Source: Nocardioides aromaticivorans (GTDB lineage Bacteria > Actinomycetota > Actinomycetes > Propionibacteriales > Nocardioidaceae). Taken from it: 64,000 bases of DNA. Every line of letters begins with the position of its first letter. Position 1 is the first letter of the stretch. Position numbers and translations under genes: made by a program. The notes below the pieces were generated by a model. It ran no database searches and was not told where the DNA came from. It saw nothing but the letters and a program-made list of their open reading frames with translations. The stretch covers positions 1,612,001-1,676,000 of the forward strand of contig NZ_JACBZM010000001.1 of the NCBI RefSeq assembly GCF_013408525.1, written 5' to 3'. Positions 16,419 to 25,044 of the stretch are shown one piece after another.

Positions 16419-16964
16419 ATGACGGCGACGAAGAACGTCGTGCAGATGTTGACCGACCAGCACCGCCACATCGAGAAGCTCTTCGACGAGGTCCAGACGA
16501 CCGCCGGTGAGGCGAGGGCCCGCGCCTTCGCCGAGCTGCGGCGCATGCTGTCGGTGCACGAGGCGGCCGAGGAGATCGTGACCCACCCGAACGTGACCCG
16601 GTACGGCGGCGGCGACGTGGTCGAGGCCCGTCAGGAGGAGGAGCACGAGGCGAAGGAGCTGCTGTCCTCCCTCGACGGCATGGACACCACGTCGCCCGAC
16701 TTCGAGACCGGCATCGCCCGCCTGCGAGGGATGGTGACGGAGCACGCGAGGAACGAGGAGGAGCAGGAGTTCCCGCTGCTGCTGGCCGAGGCCGGCCCGG
16801 CGGAGCTCGAGAAGATGGCCGCCGCGCTCAAGGCGGCGGAGCAGATCGCGCCCACGCACCCGCATCCAGCCGTCGGCGAGTCGGCCGTGCTGAATGCCGC
16901 GGTGGGCCCGCTGGCCGGGCTCGTGGACAAGGTGCGCGACGCGGCGCGGTCGGCGATGCACTGA
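16419..16964 (+). CDS. Hemerythrin HHE domain protein (181 aa)
   Basis: A helical protein with histidine/acid motifs spaced as in hemerythrin-like HHE domains: QHRHIEKLF near residues 14-22, VHEAAEE near 47-53, EEHEAKEL near 73-80 and EHARNEEEQEFP near 107-118. These would bind a di-iron centre for oxygen, NO or redox sensing. I chose the ATG at 16419 because GGAGG at 16409-16413 is correctly spaced. The GTG at 16413 would overlap that site. The last 50 residues lack ligands. It is monocistronic, with hairpins on both sides. Confidence 0.85.
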   Translation: MTATKNVVQMLTDQHRHIEKLFDEVQTTAGEARARAFAELRRMLSVHEAAEEIVTHPNVTRYGGGDVVEARQEEEHEAKELLSSLDGMDTTSPDFETGIARLRGMVTEHARNEEEQEFPLLLAEAGPAELEKMAAALKAAEQIAPTHPHPAVGESAVLNAAVGPLAGLVDKVRDAARSAMH

Positions 16965-16996
16965 GCGGCCGATCCGCTCACGTCCGCCCAGGTCCG

Positions 16997-17050
16997 CCCC
17001 CTCACCCCCCGATGAGGGGGCGGCCGGCCCCCCGTTGGGCGGCCGGCCGC
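16997..17050. terminator. Two consecutive GC hairpins after the hemerythrin gene
   Basis: CCCCCTCA (16997-17004) pairs with TGAGGGGG (17013-17020). GCGGCCGGCC (17020-17029) pairs with GGCCGGCCGC (17041-17050). They lie 33-86 bases after the hemerythrin stop and lack a U-tract, as is common in actinobacteria. The remaining sequence to 17232 shows no gene or clear site. Confidence 0.55.
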
Positions 17051-17232
17051 CGACGCCCCCAGGGGTGGGTGGCGGGTCGCCGGCGCCGGCCAGCGACGAG
17101 GTGCCCCGATCTCGCGATTCCAGACCCATCGGATCCGCTGGTCCACCGTCGACGTGCTGCCGGTGAATGTCGCGCACGACGCCGGGTACCGGACGTCCGC
17201 CGGCAGACAACCGGCTCCGAGGGGGGAACACG

Positions 17233-17346
17233 ATGACCGTCCAGCACCACCATCCGGGACCGACCGAGACCGACGAGACGTCGGGCCTGGTCCTGGTCCT
17301 CGCCATCCTGGCCATCGCCGCGGCGCTGGTCCTCGCGCTGACCTGA
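17233..17346 (+). CDS. Small single-span membrane peptide (37 aa)
   Basis: A short frame starts at an ATG with GAGGGGGGAA just upstream. A polar 18-residue N-terminus with three histidines precedes one hydrophobic helix (LVLVLAILAIAAALVLAL). Codons are typical for the genome. It lies 20 bases before the DUF6458-like gene, and both have strong ribosome binding sites, so they are probably cotranscribed. I do not recognise a family. Confidence 0.6.
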   Translation: MTVQHHHPGPTETDETSGLVLVLAILAIAAALVLALT

Positions 17347-17366
17347 ACACCAAGGGGGAAACCATC

Positions 17367-17570
17367 ATGTACATCGGACTCGGAATCGTCCTGCTGGTCC
17401 TGGGGCTCATCCTCGCGCTCGACGTCATCACCGTCGACCTGGACTTCATCAACGACGGCGCGCTCGGCACGATCCTCATCGTCGCCGGCATCATCGCCAT
17501 CGTCGTCTCGCTGATGTACGCACCGCCGTGGCGGCGTCGCGACGACGTGGTCGACCGCCGCACCTACTGA
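17367..17570 (+). CDS. DUF6458-like small membrane protein (67 aa)
   Basis: It begins MYIGLGIVLLVLGLILAL, the glycine-rich first helix seen in DUF6458 proteins. A short VDLDFIND linker and a second helix (TILIVAGIIAIVVSLMY) follow, then a charged tail ending RRRDDVVDRRTY. AAGGGGGAA precedes the ATG. The function of these small actinobacterial envelope proteins is unknown to me. It is followed by a strong bidirectional hairpin. Confidence 0.75.
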   Translation: MYIGLGIVLLVLGLILALDVITVDLDFINDGALGTILIVAGIIAIVVSLMYAPPWRRRDDVVDRRTY

Positions 17571-17602
17571 CCGGCGCACCGACCGACCCAGGCGCACAGA
17601 GC

Positions 17603-17640
17603 GAGGCCCCACCCGGACATCCCGAGCCGGGTGGGGCCTC
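17603..17640. terminator. Strong bidirectional terminator hairpin
   Basis: GAGGCCCCACCCGG (17603-17616) pairs perfectly with CCGGGTGGGGCCTC (17627-17640) around a 10-base loop. It lies between the stops of two convergent genes (17570 and 17677), where it could serve both. Confidence 0.8.
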
Positions 17641-17676
17641 GTGCGTCCGGACCGAGCCTCACACGGTCGCGCGGCC

Positions 17677-18084
17677 TCACTCGGCCGCGGCGGGGCAGCG
17701 CAGCTCGGCGCGGACGGTGCGACCGTGCTCGGCCGGCTCCCACCACCACCGGTCGCTGAGCGCGTCGACGAGGAACAGGCCTCGCCCGCTCGGGCGGACA
17801 CCCGGGCCCGGGACGATCTCGGGCACGCTGTCGGATCCTCCGTCGGTGACCGCCACGTGCAGCCGGTCGCCGACCAGCCGTACCTCGACCCCGATGTCGT
17901 CGGTGCGGGTCGGACGGGCGTGGGAGAGCGCGTTGGCGACCAGCTCGGAGAGGACCAGCACGGCGTCCTCCACGAGCGCGACGGGCTGGGCCGCCGGGCG
18001 CAGCACGTCGCGCAGCTCGGTGCGCGCCAGTCCGACGGACGACGGATGGATGGGCACTGCGAACGCATGGACGACGTCGGCCAT
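17677..18084 (-). CDS. RsbW-like ATP-binding anti-sigma kinase (135 aa)
   Basis: A stand-alone GHKL ATPase domain. The N-box is LSELVANALSHA (about residues 46-57), G1 is VTDGGSD and G2 is GRGLFLVD, close to the length of RsbW/SpoIIAB-type kinases. It starts at the ATG at 18084, preceded by a GGGGGTG stretch. It is divergent from a STAS protein and PP2C phosphatase over 154 bases. This gives the three parts of a partner-switching circuit. The cognate sigma factor is not in the window. Confidence 0.82.
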   Translation of the reverse strand: MADVVHAFAVPIHPSSVGLARTELRDVLRPAAQPVALVEDAVLVLSELVANALSHARPTRTDDIGVEVRLVGDRLHVAVTDGGSDSVPEIVPGPGVRPSGRGLFLVDALSDRWWWEPAEHGRTVRAELRCPAAAE

Positions 18085-18238
18085 GCCGCACCCCCAACCA
18101 CGTGTGGAGCATCGGGCCGGCTCGTCCCGGTCGCTGCTCGCCCACGAATCTAGCGTCTGCGGCCGGCTCGTGCAGTAGGGTCTGACGACGGTCCAGCAGC
18201 GGCCGAGCACCACCAGCAGTCGCGAGCGAGGAACGCTG

Positions 18239-18556
18239 ATGACGCAGCTCACCGCCTCCGCGCTGGGCCCCACCTGGCAGATCCAGGTCTCGGGAGAGAT
18301 CGACATCGCCGCGAGCGACGACCTCCTCGGGCTCGCCCTGACCGGCCTGGACCAGCACGAGCACCTGAGGCTGGACCTCGCCGGCGTGACCTTCATGGAC
18401 TCCGGCGGGCTCGGGATCCTCCTCCAGATCCGCCGCCACGCCATCGACACGGGCAAGCTGCTCACCCTGCGGTCGCTGGGTCCCGGAACCCGCCGGCTCC
18501 TCGAGGTCGTGGGTCTCAAGCAGCTCTTCGAGGTCGAGGAGGACCCCGCGCCGTGA
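18239..18556 (+). CDS. STAS-domain anti-sigma factor antagonist (105 aa)
   Basis: A single STAS domain. The phosphorylatable serine lies in the conserved FMDSGGLGILL segment (about residues 52-62, Ser54). This is the RsbV/SpoIIAA pattern. GAGGAA precedes the ATG. Its last four bases overlap the GTG of the PP2C phosphatase (18553-18556), so the two are coupled. The unphosphorylated protein would bind the RsbW-like kinase and free a sigma factor. Confidence 0.9.
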   Translation: MTQLTASALGPTWQIQVSGEIDIAASDDLLGLALTGLDQHEHLRLDLAGVTFMDSGGLGILLQIRRHAIDTGKLLTLRSLGPGTRRLLEVVGLKQLFEVEEDPAP

Positions 18557-20238
18557 CGGCCGGCGAGTCCGATCAGCCGTCCAGCCCCGACCGACGCCGC
18601 GACCGCGTGTCCGCGGCGATCGTGATCCTCGGCCTGGTCACCACCGCACTGAGCGTGGTGCTGGCCATGCGCACGGACCGGAGCAACGAGGAGCGTCTGC
18701 TGCAGGTCCAGACCGACCAGGCCGCCGCCGTCCTGGAGGCCGCGACGATGGGCCTGCAGGAGCCTCTCTCGTCCGCGCTCGACGTTGCCGCCAGCGTGCT
18801 GCCCCGGCGCCTTCGCACCGTGTTCGAGGAGCGGTTCAGCCGCAACATCGGCACCGACCAGCTGTTCCAGGTGGGAGCGCTGTGGCGGCGGGGACCCAAG
18901 GGCCTGAGCCAGGTCGCGGCGGTCGGCGGCCGGCCGGGCATCGCCGCACCCAGTGCGCGAGCGGAGAGACTCGTCGCCCGCTCGCTGAGGGCACGGACGA
19001 TGGCCGTGGACTGGAGCACGGTCGGGAAGCAGATCCGCATCGTCTTCGTGCTCGCCGACCCGGCGTCGCGGTTCGTGGTGTTCGCCGGGCGCACCGTGCC
19101 GAGGAACCGCCAGAGCCCCGTCGACGCCGACTCCGGGTTCGCCGGCCTCGACTACGCGCTCTACCTCGGGGACGGCACCCGGACCGAGGACATGGTGATG
19201 ACCGACGTCGAGCCCTCGACGCTGCCGCTCGACGGGCTGACCTACTCCACGACCGTGCCCTTCGGCGACGACGTGTTGAGGTTGGTGACGCGTCCCCGCG
19301 AGCACCTGGGCAGCGACCTGGGCTGGCAGCTCCCGTGGCTGCTCGGCCTGGGCGGCCCCCTGGCCACGCTGCTGGCGCTGCTCCTCACCCGTCACCTGCT
19401 CCGGTCCCGCGAACGCGCCGAGGCGGACACCCGGACCATCACCTCGCTCTACCGCCGCGTCGAGGGCCTGTACGACGAACAACGTGAGCTCTCCGTGCGG
19501 TTGCAGCGCGCGCTGCTGCCCCGGACGCTCCCGCAGGTGCCCGGCTTCGACATCGCGGCGACCTATGTCGCCGGCGCCCAGGGCATCGACATCGGAGGCG
19601 ACTGGTACAGCGTCGTCGAGGCCGAGGGGGACGAGTTCGCGTTCGTCGTCGGCGACGTGTCGGGGCACGGCATCGACGCCGTCGCGGAGATGGCGCGGGC
19701 GCGCTTCACGCTCCGCGCCTACCTGATGGACGGCGACAGCCCCGCGGCCGCGCTGGAGAAGTGTGCCCACCAGTTCGACATCGCCGTCGACGGCCACATG
19801 GTCACCGTCCTCGCCGGCACGGGGAACTGGCGCACCGGCGAGCTCACCATCGCCAGCGCCGGCCATCCGGCGCCGCTGGCGGTGTCCGCCGACGGCGCCA
19901 CCGCCTTCCTGCCGGTCCGGACCGGTCCTCCGCTCGGCGCCGGGGTGGCCGCGTTCGAGGCGACCACCGCGACGCTCGACCCGGGCACGACGCTGCTGTG
20001 CTTCACCGACGGGCTCGTCGAGCGTCGTACCGAGGACATCGACGCGGGGTTCGCCCGGCTGGCCGAGGTGAGCGCGGCCCACCACCCCGCCTCCGCCCCG
20101 CTCGAACCGTTCCTGGACGAGCTGCTCGAGCGGATGCGCGACCCCGACCGCAGCGACGACATCGCCGTGCTGGCGCTGCGCCGCAACCTCGAGCTCGGTT
20201 CCGGCGGGCCGGTTGGCCCACCACCCGCCGGAACCTGA
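18553..20238 (+). CDS. Membrane sensor SpoIIE/RsbU-type PP2C phosphatase (561 aa)
   Basis: A first transmembrane helix (about residues 18-36) and a second near 258-278 (LPWLLGLGGPLATLLALLL) frame an extracytoplasmic domain of roughly 215 residues that I cannot assign. A short coiled region follows, then a SpoIIE domain with IDIGGDWY, VVGDVSGHGIDA and a C-terminal DDIAVLALR, holding the metal-binding aspartates. It should dephosphorylate the STAS protein in response to an envelope or extracellular signal. The start is GTG within the GTGA overlap. Confidence 0.9.
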   Translation: MTAGESDQPSSPDRRRDRVSAAIVILGLVTTALSVVLAMRTDRSNEERLLQVQTDQAAAVLEAATMGLQEPLSSALDVAASVLPRRLRTVFEERFSRNIGTDQLFQVGALWRRGPKGLSQVAAVGGRPGIAAPSARAERLVARSLRARTMAVDWSTVGKQIRIVFVLADPASRFVVFAGRTVPRNRQSPVDADSGFAGLDYALYLGDGTRTEDMVMTDVEPSTLPLDGLTYSTTVPFGDDVLRLVTRPREHLGSDLGWQLPWLLGLGGPLATLLALLLTRHLLRSRERAEADTRTITSLYRRVEGLYDEQRELSVRLQRALLPRTLPQVPGFDIAATYVAGAQGIDIGGDWYSVVEAEGDEFAFVVGDVSGHGIDAVAEMARARFTLRAYLMDGDSPAAALEKCAHQFDIAVDGHMVTVLAGTGNWRTGELTIASAGHPAPLAVSADGATAFLPVRTGPPLGAGVAAFEATTATLDPGTTLLCFTDGLVERRTEDIDAGFARLAEVSAAHHPASAPLEPFLDELLERMRDPDRSDDIAVLALRRNLELGSGGPVGPPPAGT

Positions 20239-20334
20239 CACGGCGCGCATCGTCCCCGACGAACGCCCTGCTGGCGGTGGTGGTACCCCCGCGAGAGGTC
20301 TCAAACGCCCCGAGGTGCGATGGCCCACTCGGTC

Positions 20335-20359
20335 GTTGAACGGGGCACTCCCCGGGTAC
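20335..20359 (+). promoter_or_regulatory. Possible SigB-type promoter of a leaderless kinase transcript
   Basis: GTTG (20335-20338) and GGGTAC (20354-20359) are separated by 15 bases. This approximates the GTTT-N15-GGGTAT pattern of actinobacterial general-stress sigma factors. The kinase ATG at 20369 lies where transcription would start, and no ribosome binding site precedes it. Confidence 0.4.
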
Positions 20360-20368
20360 TGCTCCCCC

Positions 20369-21472
20369 ATGAGCAGCGATTCGGTCATCGTTCTCGACGA
20401 CCGCTACCGGTTGCTCGACGAGCTGGGGCACGGCGGGATGTCCGACGTCTTCCGGGCGACCGACGAGCTGCTCCAGCGCGAGGTCGCCGTCAAGGTCCTG
20501 CGCGAGGTCGAGGATCCCGTCCTGCGCGCCCGCTTCATCGCGGAGGCCCAGCTGCTGGCCCGGCTGAACCACCCGGGCCTGGTCACCCTCCTGGACGCCG
20601 GCATCCGCGCCGACCGGCCCTATCTCGTGATGACCCTCGCGGAAGGCCCGACCCTCGCCGCGCAGCTCGCGGCCGGCGCCCTGCCGGCGCAGACGGTCGC
20701 CGAGATCGGGACGCAGGTGGCCGCCGCCCTTGCCTACGCGCATGCCCAGGGCGTCACCCACCGGGACGTGAAGCCGAGCAATGTGCTGCTGTGTGGCGAC
20801 TCGCGGGCGCTGCTCGCCGACTTCGGCATCGCCCGTCTCGCCGGCGACCTCGAGCAGCACACCCGGACCGGGGAGACCATCGGCTCCCCTGCCTATCTCG
20901 CGCCCGAGCAGGCCGCGGGCGAGGCCGTCACCTCGGCAGCCGACGTCTACTCGCTCGGCCTGGTGCTGCTGGAGGCCCTCACCGGGGAGCGGGCCTTCCC
21001 CGGCGCCCCTCTCGAGACCGCCGTGCAGCGGCTCGTCGCGTCGCCGCCCATGCCCGTGTCGCTGCCGCGCCCCTGGCGGGACCTGCTGACGGCGATGACC
21101 GCCCGCGACCCGGCCGCCAGGCCCACCGCCGAGGACGTGGCCGCCGCGACCGCCGCCATCGCCACCGGGACCGTCCCCGCCCTGCCCGACCCCGGCGAGA
21201 GCACCCAGCCGCTCGCGGTCACGACGGACGGCTCCGCAGCGGCCCCCGCGGAGGGCGGCCGTGCGGCCGCGCATCGCGGCCCGCGGCGCCGGTGGCTCCT
21301 CGTGGCGGCCCTGGTCGTCGTGGCGGTCGCCGCCGCCCTCGTCCTCCTCCTCCTCCGACCGTCGGGCGACCCCGAGCCCACGCGCGGGGGCACGGAGGTC
21401 CCCGCGAACGTGCCCGAGCGGTACCAGCAGCCCCTGCAGGAGCTGCACGACGCGATCGAGGAGCCACGATGA
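20369..21472 (+). CDS. Transmembrane Ser/Thr protein kinase, PknB-like (367 aa)
   Basis: A complete Hanks-type kinase domain: glycine loop ELGHGGMSDVF, VAVKVL lysine, HRDVKPSN catalytic loop, LADFGIARL and APEQA. A linker rich in Ala/Thr/Pro leads to one transmembrane helix (WLLVAALVVVAVAAALVLLLL), and only about 40 residues lie outside, with no PASTA repeats. The ATG at 20369 begins just before the kinase fold; upstream in-frame codons overlap the putative promoter. The stop overlaps the ATG of a lipoprotein gene (ATGA). Location beside the partner-switch module suggests a stress-signalling role. Confidence 0.9.
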   Translation: MSSDSVIVLDDRYRLLDELGHGGMSDVFRATDELLQREVAVKVLREVEDPVLRARFIAEAQLLARLNHPGLVTLLDAGIRADRPYLVMTLAEGPTLAAQLAAGALPAQTVAEIGTQVAAALAYAHAQGVTHRDVKPSNVLLCGDSRALLADFGIARLAGDLEQHTRTGETIGSPAYLAPEQAAGEAVTSAADVYSLGLVLLEALTGERAFPGAPLETAVQRLVASPPMPVSLPRPWRDLLTAMTARDPAARPTAEDVAAATAAIATGTVPALPDPGESTQPLAVTTDGSAAAPAEGGRAAAHRGPRRRWLLVAALVVVAVAAALVLLLLRPSGDPEPTRGGTEVPANVPERYQQPLQELHDAIEEPR

Positions 21473-22038
21473 GCCGGCGTACCCGTCTCGCCCGGGCGCT
21501 CGCCACCGCGCTCCTCGCAGGCCTCCTCGCGGGATGCGGTACGACGGAGGCGAGGTCTGCGGCCGACGACGTACCCGCGCTCGCGGCCGCGCTCGCCGAG
21601 GTCGACGACGCGATGGCCGCGCGGCGGTATCCCGCCGCACAGCGGCTACTGCGGCAGCTGATCGCCGATGTCCGGCGCTTCGAGGAGACGGGTGACCTCG
21701 ACGGCGCGGCCGCGAGCGACATCGAGGCCGCTGCCCGCGCGCTGCTGCGTGAGCTCACCCGGCGGGGCGGCCCGGCCACGGACCTGCCGACGGCGACGAG
21801 CGACGGCGCGGACGAGGGCGACGAGCCGACGGGGGAGGCGACGCCTCGCCCGCACAAGTCGCGCAGCAGCGAGCCGACACCCGCGCCGACGCCGGAGTCG
21901 ACCGCCCCGCCCACCGCGGAGCCGTCGGGGACCACCGAGCCGCTCGACCCGACGCCCACGGCCGGGACCGAGCCCGCGACCGAGGAGGCACCGGCGCCGT
22001 CCGAGCAGGCCACCCCGGCGGCAGTGACGACTCCCTGA
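21469..22038 (+). CDS. Lipoprotein with Pro/Thr/Glu-rich tail (189 aa)
   Basis: An N-terminal signal with basic residues and a lipobox LLAGC predicts lipidation at Cys23. A short helical region follows (about residues 30-100, ending in RALLRELTRRGG). From residue 105 the protein is low-complexity, rich in proline, threonine and glutamate, typical of a wall-spanning spacer. Its ATG overlaps the kinase stop. It may be the extracellular partner of the kinase, whose own outer part is very short. No family recognised. Confidence 0.8.
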   Translation: MSRRTRLARALATALLAGLLAGCGTTEARSAADDVPALAAALAEVDDAMAARRYPAAQRLLRQLIADVRRFEETGDLDGAAASDIEAAARALLRELTRRGGPATDLPTATSDGADEGDEPTGEATPRPHKSRSSEPTPAPTPESTAPPTAEPSGTTEPLDPTPTAGTEPATEEAPAPSEQATPAAVTTP

Positions 22039-22066
22039 GTCGTCCGGCGTTCCGCGGCGGTGTCCA

Positions 22067-22119
22067 GCGGAGGTGCGCCGGTGCGAGAGCGGCCGCGTCA
22101 CCACGGACGCCACCTCCGC
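22067..22119. terminator. Weak candidate terminator between convergent genes
   Basis: GCGGAGGTG (22067-22075) is complementary to CACCTCCGC (22111-22119) across a 35-base loop. It lies between the convergent lipoprotein and folD genes. The rest of 22039-22178 holds nothing I recognise. Confidence 0.3.
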
Positions 22120-22178
22120 CGCCATCGCTGTCGCTGTCGCAGGAACGTAACTGGTGCAATACGAGAGATGTGTCGTCG

Positions 22179-23054
22179 TCACGAGTGCGTTGTCGCGGCG
22201 TGCGTCAAACGGGTCTCGGCGGCCTCCACGACGTTGCTCAGCAGCATGGCCCTCGTCATCGGTCCGACGCCGCCGGGATTCGGCGAGACCCAGCCGGCGA
22301 CGTCGTGGACCCCTCCTGCGACATCGCCCGCGATCTTGCCGTCTGCGGTCCGCGAGACACCGACGTCGAGGACGACGGCGCCGGCCTGGACCATGTCCGG
22401 GCCGATGATCCCCGGCACCCCCGCTGCCGCGACCACGACGTCAGCAGCCCGGGTGTGCGTCGCGAGGTCCCGGGTCCCGGTGTGGCACAGCGTGACCGTC
22501 GCGTTCTCCGTACGCCGGGTCAGGAGGAGTCCGAGCGGCCTTCCCACCGTCACGCCACGACCGACGACCACCACCTCGGCGCCGTCGAGGTCCAGGCCGT
22601 AGCGGCGCAGGAGCTCGACGATCCCGTTCGGGGTGCACGGCAGCGGAGCCCGTCGGCCGAGCACGAGCCAGCCGAGGTTGGTGGGGTGGAGGCCGTCGGC
22701 GTCCTTCTCGGGGTCGATGAGACCGAGGACGGCGTTCTCGTCGATGTGCGCAGGGAGCGGCAGCTGCACGATGTAGCCGGTGCAGGCCGGGTCGGCGTTG
22801 AGCCGCAGGACCGCCTCCTCGACCGCGGCCTGGGAGGCATCGGCAGGCAGGTCGACCCGGATCGAGTGGATGCCCACCTCCGCACAGTCGCGGTGCTTGC
22901 CGGCGACGTACCAGGCCGACCCGGGGTCGTCCCCCACGAGGATCGTCCCCAACCCGGGGACGACGCCGTTCTCGCGAAGCTTCTCCACGCGGCCGGAGAG
23001 CTCGGCCTTGATCGCGGCGGCGGTCGCGACACCGTCGAGGATGCGCGCGCTCAT
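22179..23054 (-). CDS. folD: Bifunctional methylenetetrahydrofolate dehydrogenase/cyclohydrolase
   Basis: A 291-residue protein with the FolD signatures QLPLP (substrate loop), [11 protein letters not shown], a [15 protein letters not shown]-binding loop and the C-terminal PGGVGPMT motif. It oxidises methylene-THF to methenyl-THF and hydrolyses that to 10-formyl-THF. The ATG at 23054 overlaps the purU stop by four bases. It is the last gene of the P450/GcvT operon, so it is probably a pathway-dedicated copy that clears one-carbon units. A housekeeping folD elsewhere would be expected. Confidence 0.93.
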   Translation of the reverse strand: MSARILDGVATAAAIKAELSGRVEKLRENGVVPGLGTILVGDDPGSAWYVAGKHRDCAEVGIHSIRVDLPADASQAAVEEAVLRLNADPACTGYIVQLPLPAHIDENAVLGLIDPEKDADGLHPTNLGWLVLGRRAPLPCTPNGIVELLRRYGLDLDGAEVVVVGRGVTVGRPLGLLLTRRTENATVTLCHTGTRDLATHTRAADVVVAAAGVPGIIGPDMVQAGAVVLDVGVSRTADGKIAGDVAGGVHDVAGWVSPNPGGVGPMTRAMLLSNVVEAAETRLTHAATTHS

Positions 23055-23896
23055 GCGAAGACCACCGTGCGCGCGCCGACCAGCAGCACGCGGTCCTCCG
23101 CGTGCCGTCGTACCGCCCGCGACAGCACGGTGCGCTCGACGTCCCGGCCCAGCGCGACGAGCTGGTCGGCGGTGTAGGCGTGGCTCACCCGGTGGACGTC
23201 CTGCTCGATGATCGGGCCCTCGTCGAGGTCCGCGGTGACGTAGTGGGCGGTCGCCCCGATCAGCTTCACGCCCCGCGCGTGGGCCTGGTGGTACGGCTTG
23301 GCGCCCTTGAAGCCCGGCAGGAAGGAGTGGTGGATGTTGATGACCCGCCCGGAGAGCTTGCCGCACAGGTCGTCGGACAGCACCTGCATGTAGCGGGCCA
23401 GGACGACGACGTCGATCCGGTGGTGCTCCACGAGGGCGAGCAGGTCCGCCTCCGCCTGCGCCTTGGTGTCCTTGGCGACCGGCAGGTGGACGAACTCGAT
23501 GCCGGCCTGTGCCGCGATCGGCGCGAGGTCGAGGTGGTTCGACACGATGACCGGGATGTCGACCGGCAGCTCACCGGTGCGGTGGCGGTAGAGCAGGTCG
23601 ACGAGGCAGTGGTCGAACTTCGAGACCATCACCAGCACGCGGCGACGATGGTCCGCGTCCCGGAGGCCGATGACCGGGTCGAAGCCGGCCAACGCGTCGT
23701 CGACGCTCCGGCGCACCACCTCGGCGCTCGTCTCGGGCGATTCGAACTCGGCGCGCAGGCAGAAGGTGCCGGTGTCGGGGTCGGTGAACTGCTGGTTGTC
23801 GACGATATTGCCCTTGACGTTGACGACGCCGTCGGCGAAGGCACGGACGATGCCGGGTTGGTCGGGGCACCGCAGGGTGAGCACGTAGCGGTTCAT
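23051..23896 (-). CDS. purU: Formyltetrahydrofolate deformylase
   Basis: This 281-residue protein has an N-terminal ACT domain (about residues 1-80, beginning [14 protein letters not shown]). A formyltransferase-fold hydrolase domain follows, with INIHHSFLP (Asn and His of the active site), ATAHYV and DLDEGPII (catalytic Asp). It converts 10-formyl-THF to formate and THF. It lies 11 bases after the GcvT-like gene and overlaps folD, so the two enzymes would regenerate THF from any methylene-THF made by the GcvT-like protein. Confidence 0.93.
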   Translation of the reverse strand: MNRYVLTLRCPDQPGIVRAFADGVVNVKGNIVDNQQFTDPDTGTFCLRAEFESPETSAEVVRRSVDDALAGFDPVIGLRDADHRRRVLVMVSKFDHCLVDLLYRHRTGELPVDIPVIVSNHLDLAPIAAQAGIEFVHLPVAKDTKAQAEADLLALVEHHRIDVVVLARYMQVLSDDLCGKLSGRVINIHHSFLPGFKGAKPYHQAHARGVKLIGATAHYVTADLDEGPIIEQDVHRVSHAYTADQLVALGRDVERTVLSRAVRRHAEDRVLLVGARTVVFA

Positions 23897-23907
23897 GGAA
23901 GTCCTCC

Positions 23908-25020
23908 TCAGCTCCGCACGCGGTTGCGCTCGGGGTCGTGGACAGGCGTGCGGACGACGACGGCCTTGCCGCCGGGGAGGTCGAGCTCGGTGCCGATCCT
24001 CGCGGCCGTGGCGGCGACGCGGGCCAGCCCGAGCGTGGCACCGTCGAGGGCCGGCGACGGCACCGCCATCGTGACGAAGCCGACGTCCGCCCCGTCACGG
24101 AGGAGCCGGGCCCCGTCGGCGGCATCGGGGTCGCAGTCGAGGGTCACCGAGACGACCCGGGTCCGGACGGCGTCCTTGTGGGCGAGCAGCGCCGCTCGTC
24201 CCTGGAAGTCGGCCTTGTCGAGGTCGACGGCCCAGCCCATCCGGCACTCGAAGGGCGTGCTGGTCTCGTCGTACTCGAGCTCGCCCATGATCATCCCGGC
24301 CTCGACACGCGCCTGCATGAGCGCGGCCGCCGCCGCCGGCTGCACGCCCAGGTCCGGTCCGGCCGCGAGGAATGCGTCCCAGAGCTCGAGGGCTCGCTCC
24401 ACCGGCACCATGACCTCGTAGCCGAGCTCGGCGGTGAAGCCCATGCGGTTGACGTGCGCGCGGATGCCTGCGACCTCCATCGCGGGGTCGAACGTGTAGT
24501 AGGGAAAGGCCTCGTTGGACATGTCACGGTCGGTCAGGCGCTGGAGGAGCGCCCGACTGTGGGGTCCCTGCACCGACAGCACGGCCAGCGTGTCGCGGAT
24601 CTCGGCGACGTGGACGTCGTGTCCGGCGCCGGCGGCCTCGAGCGCCTCGCCGGTGGCCGGGTTGCCGCCGATGACCCGGACGTGGTCGGCGCCGAGCACC
24701 GCCGCGGTGACGTCGTCGAGCATGTAGCCGTTCGGCGTGACCACGACGCCGTAGGCGATGCGTCGCGGACCGAGCTCGCGCAGGTTGCGGGAGAAGACCG
24801 CGTCCGCGACGGCGAGCGCGTCGGGTCCCACGAGGTCCCACTTGTAGAGCATGGAGAACTCGAGCAGTGCGACGCGGTTGCGGATGGCGTCGTACTCGGT
24901 GTCGGGATCGGTGTACCAGAGCGGTACTGCGAAGCCGTAGACGTCGATCACCTCGCCCGTCGACTCGGGGAAGCGCGGCGAGAAGGGGGTCGAGCGGAGC
25001 TCGTCGGTCTGGATGGTCAC
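23908..25020 (-). CDS. Stand-alone GcvT-like THF-dependent methyl/methylene transferase (370 aa)
   Basis: The aminomethyltransferase fold is clear. The N-terminal part has AIRNRVALLEFSMLYKW, where GcvT has the AVRxxxGLFDVSHMG stretch. NGYMLDD carries the catalytic aspartate, SVQGPHSRALL is the folate-side segment, and GYEVMVP and FECRMGWAVDL complete the fold. It lacks the oxidase domain of dimethylglycine dehydrogenases, and no gcvP or gcvH is nearby, so it is not the glycine cleavage T-protein. With P450, flavodoxin, FolD and PurU it probably transfers a one-carbon unit from a methylated substrate, or from its hydroxylated intermediate, to THF. Confidence 0.88.
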   Translation of the reverse strand: MTIQTDELRSTPFSPRFPESTGEVIDVYGFAVPLWYTDPDTEYDAIRNRVALLEFSMLYKWDLVGPDALAVADAVFSRNLRELGPRRIAYGVVVTPNGYMLDDVTAAVLGADHVRVIGGNPATGEALEAAGAGHDVHVAEIRDTLAVLSVQGPHSRALLQRLTDRDMSNEAFPYYTFDPAMEVAGIRAHVNRMGFTAELGYEVMVPVERALELWDAFLAAGPDLGVQPAAAAALMQARVEAGMIMGELEYDETSTPFECRMGWAVDLDKADFQGRAALLAHKDAVRTRVVSVTLDCDPDAADGARLLRDGADVGFVTMAVPSPALDGATLGLARVAATAARIGTELDLPGGKAVVVRTPVHDPERNRVRS

Positions 25021-25044
25021 AGGGGTCTCCTGGGTCGGGCCCGG

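Noticed and set aside
23908..25020. Reading the GcvT-like gene as part of a glycine cleavage system.
   Set aside because: No gcvP or gcvH is nearby, and the operon pairs it with P450, flavodoxin, FolD and PurU instead.
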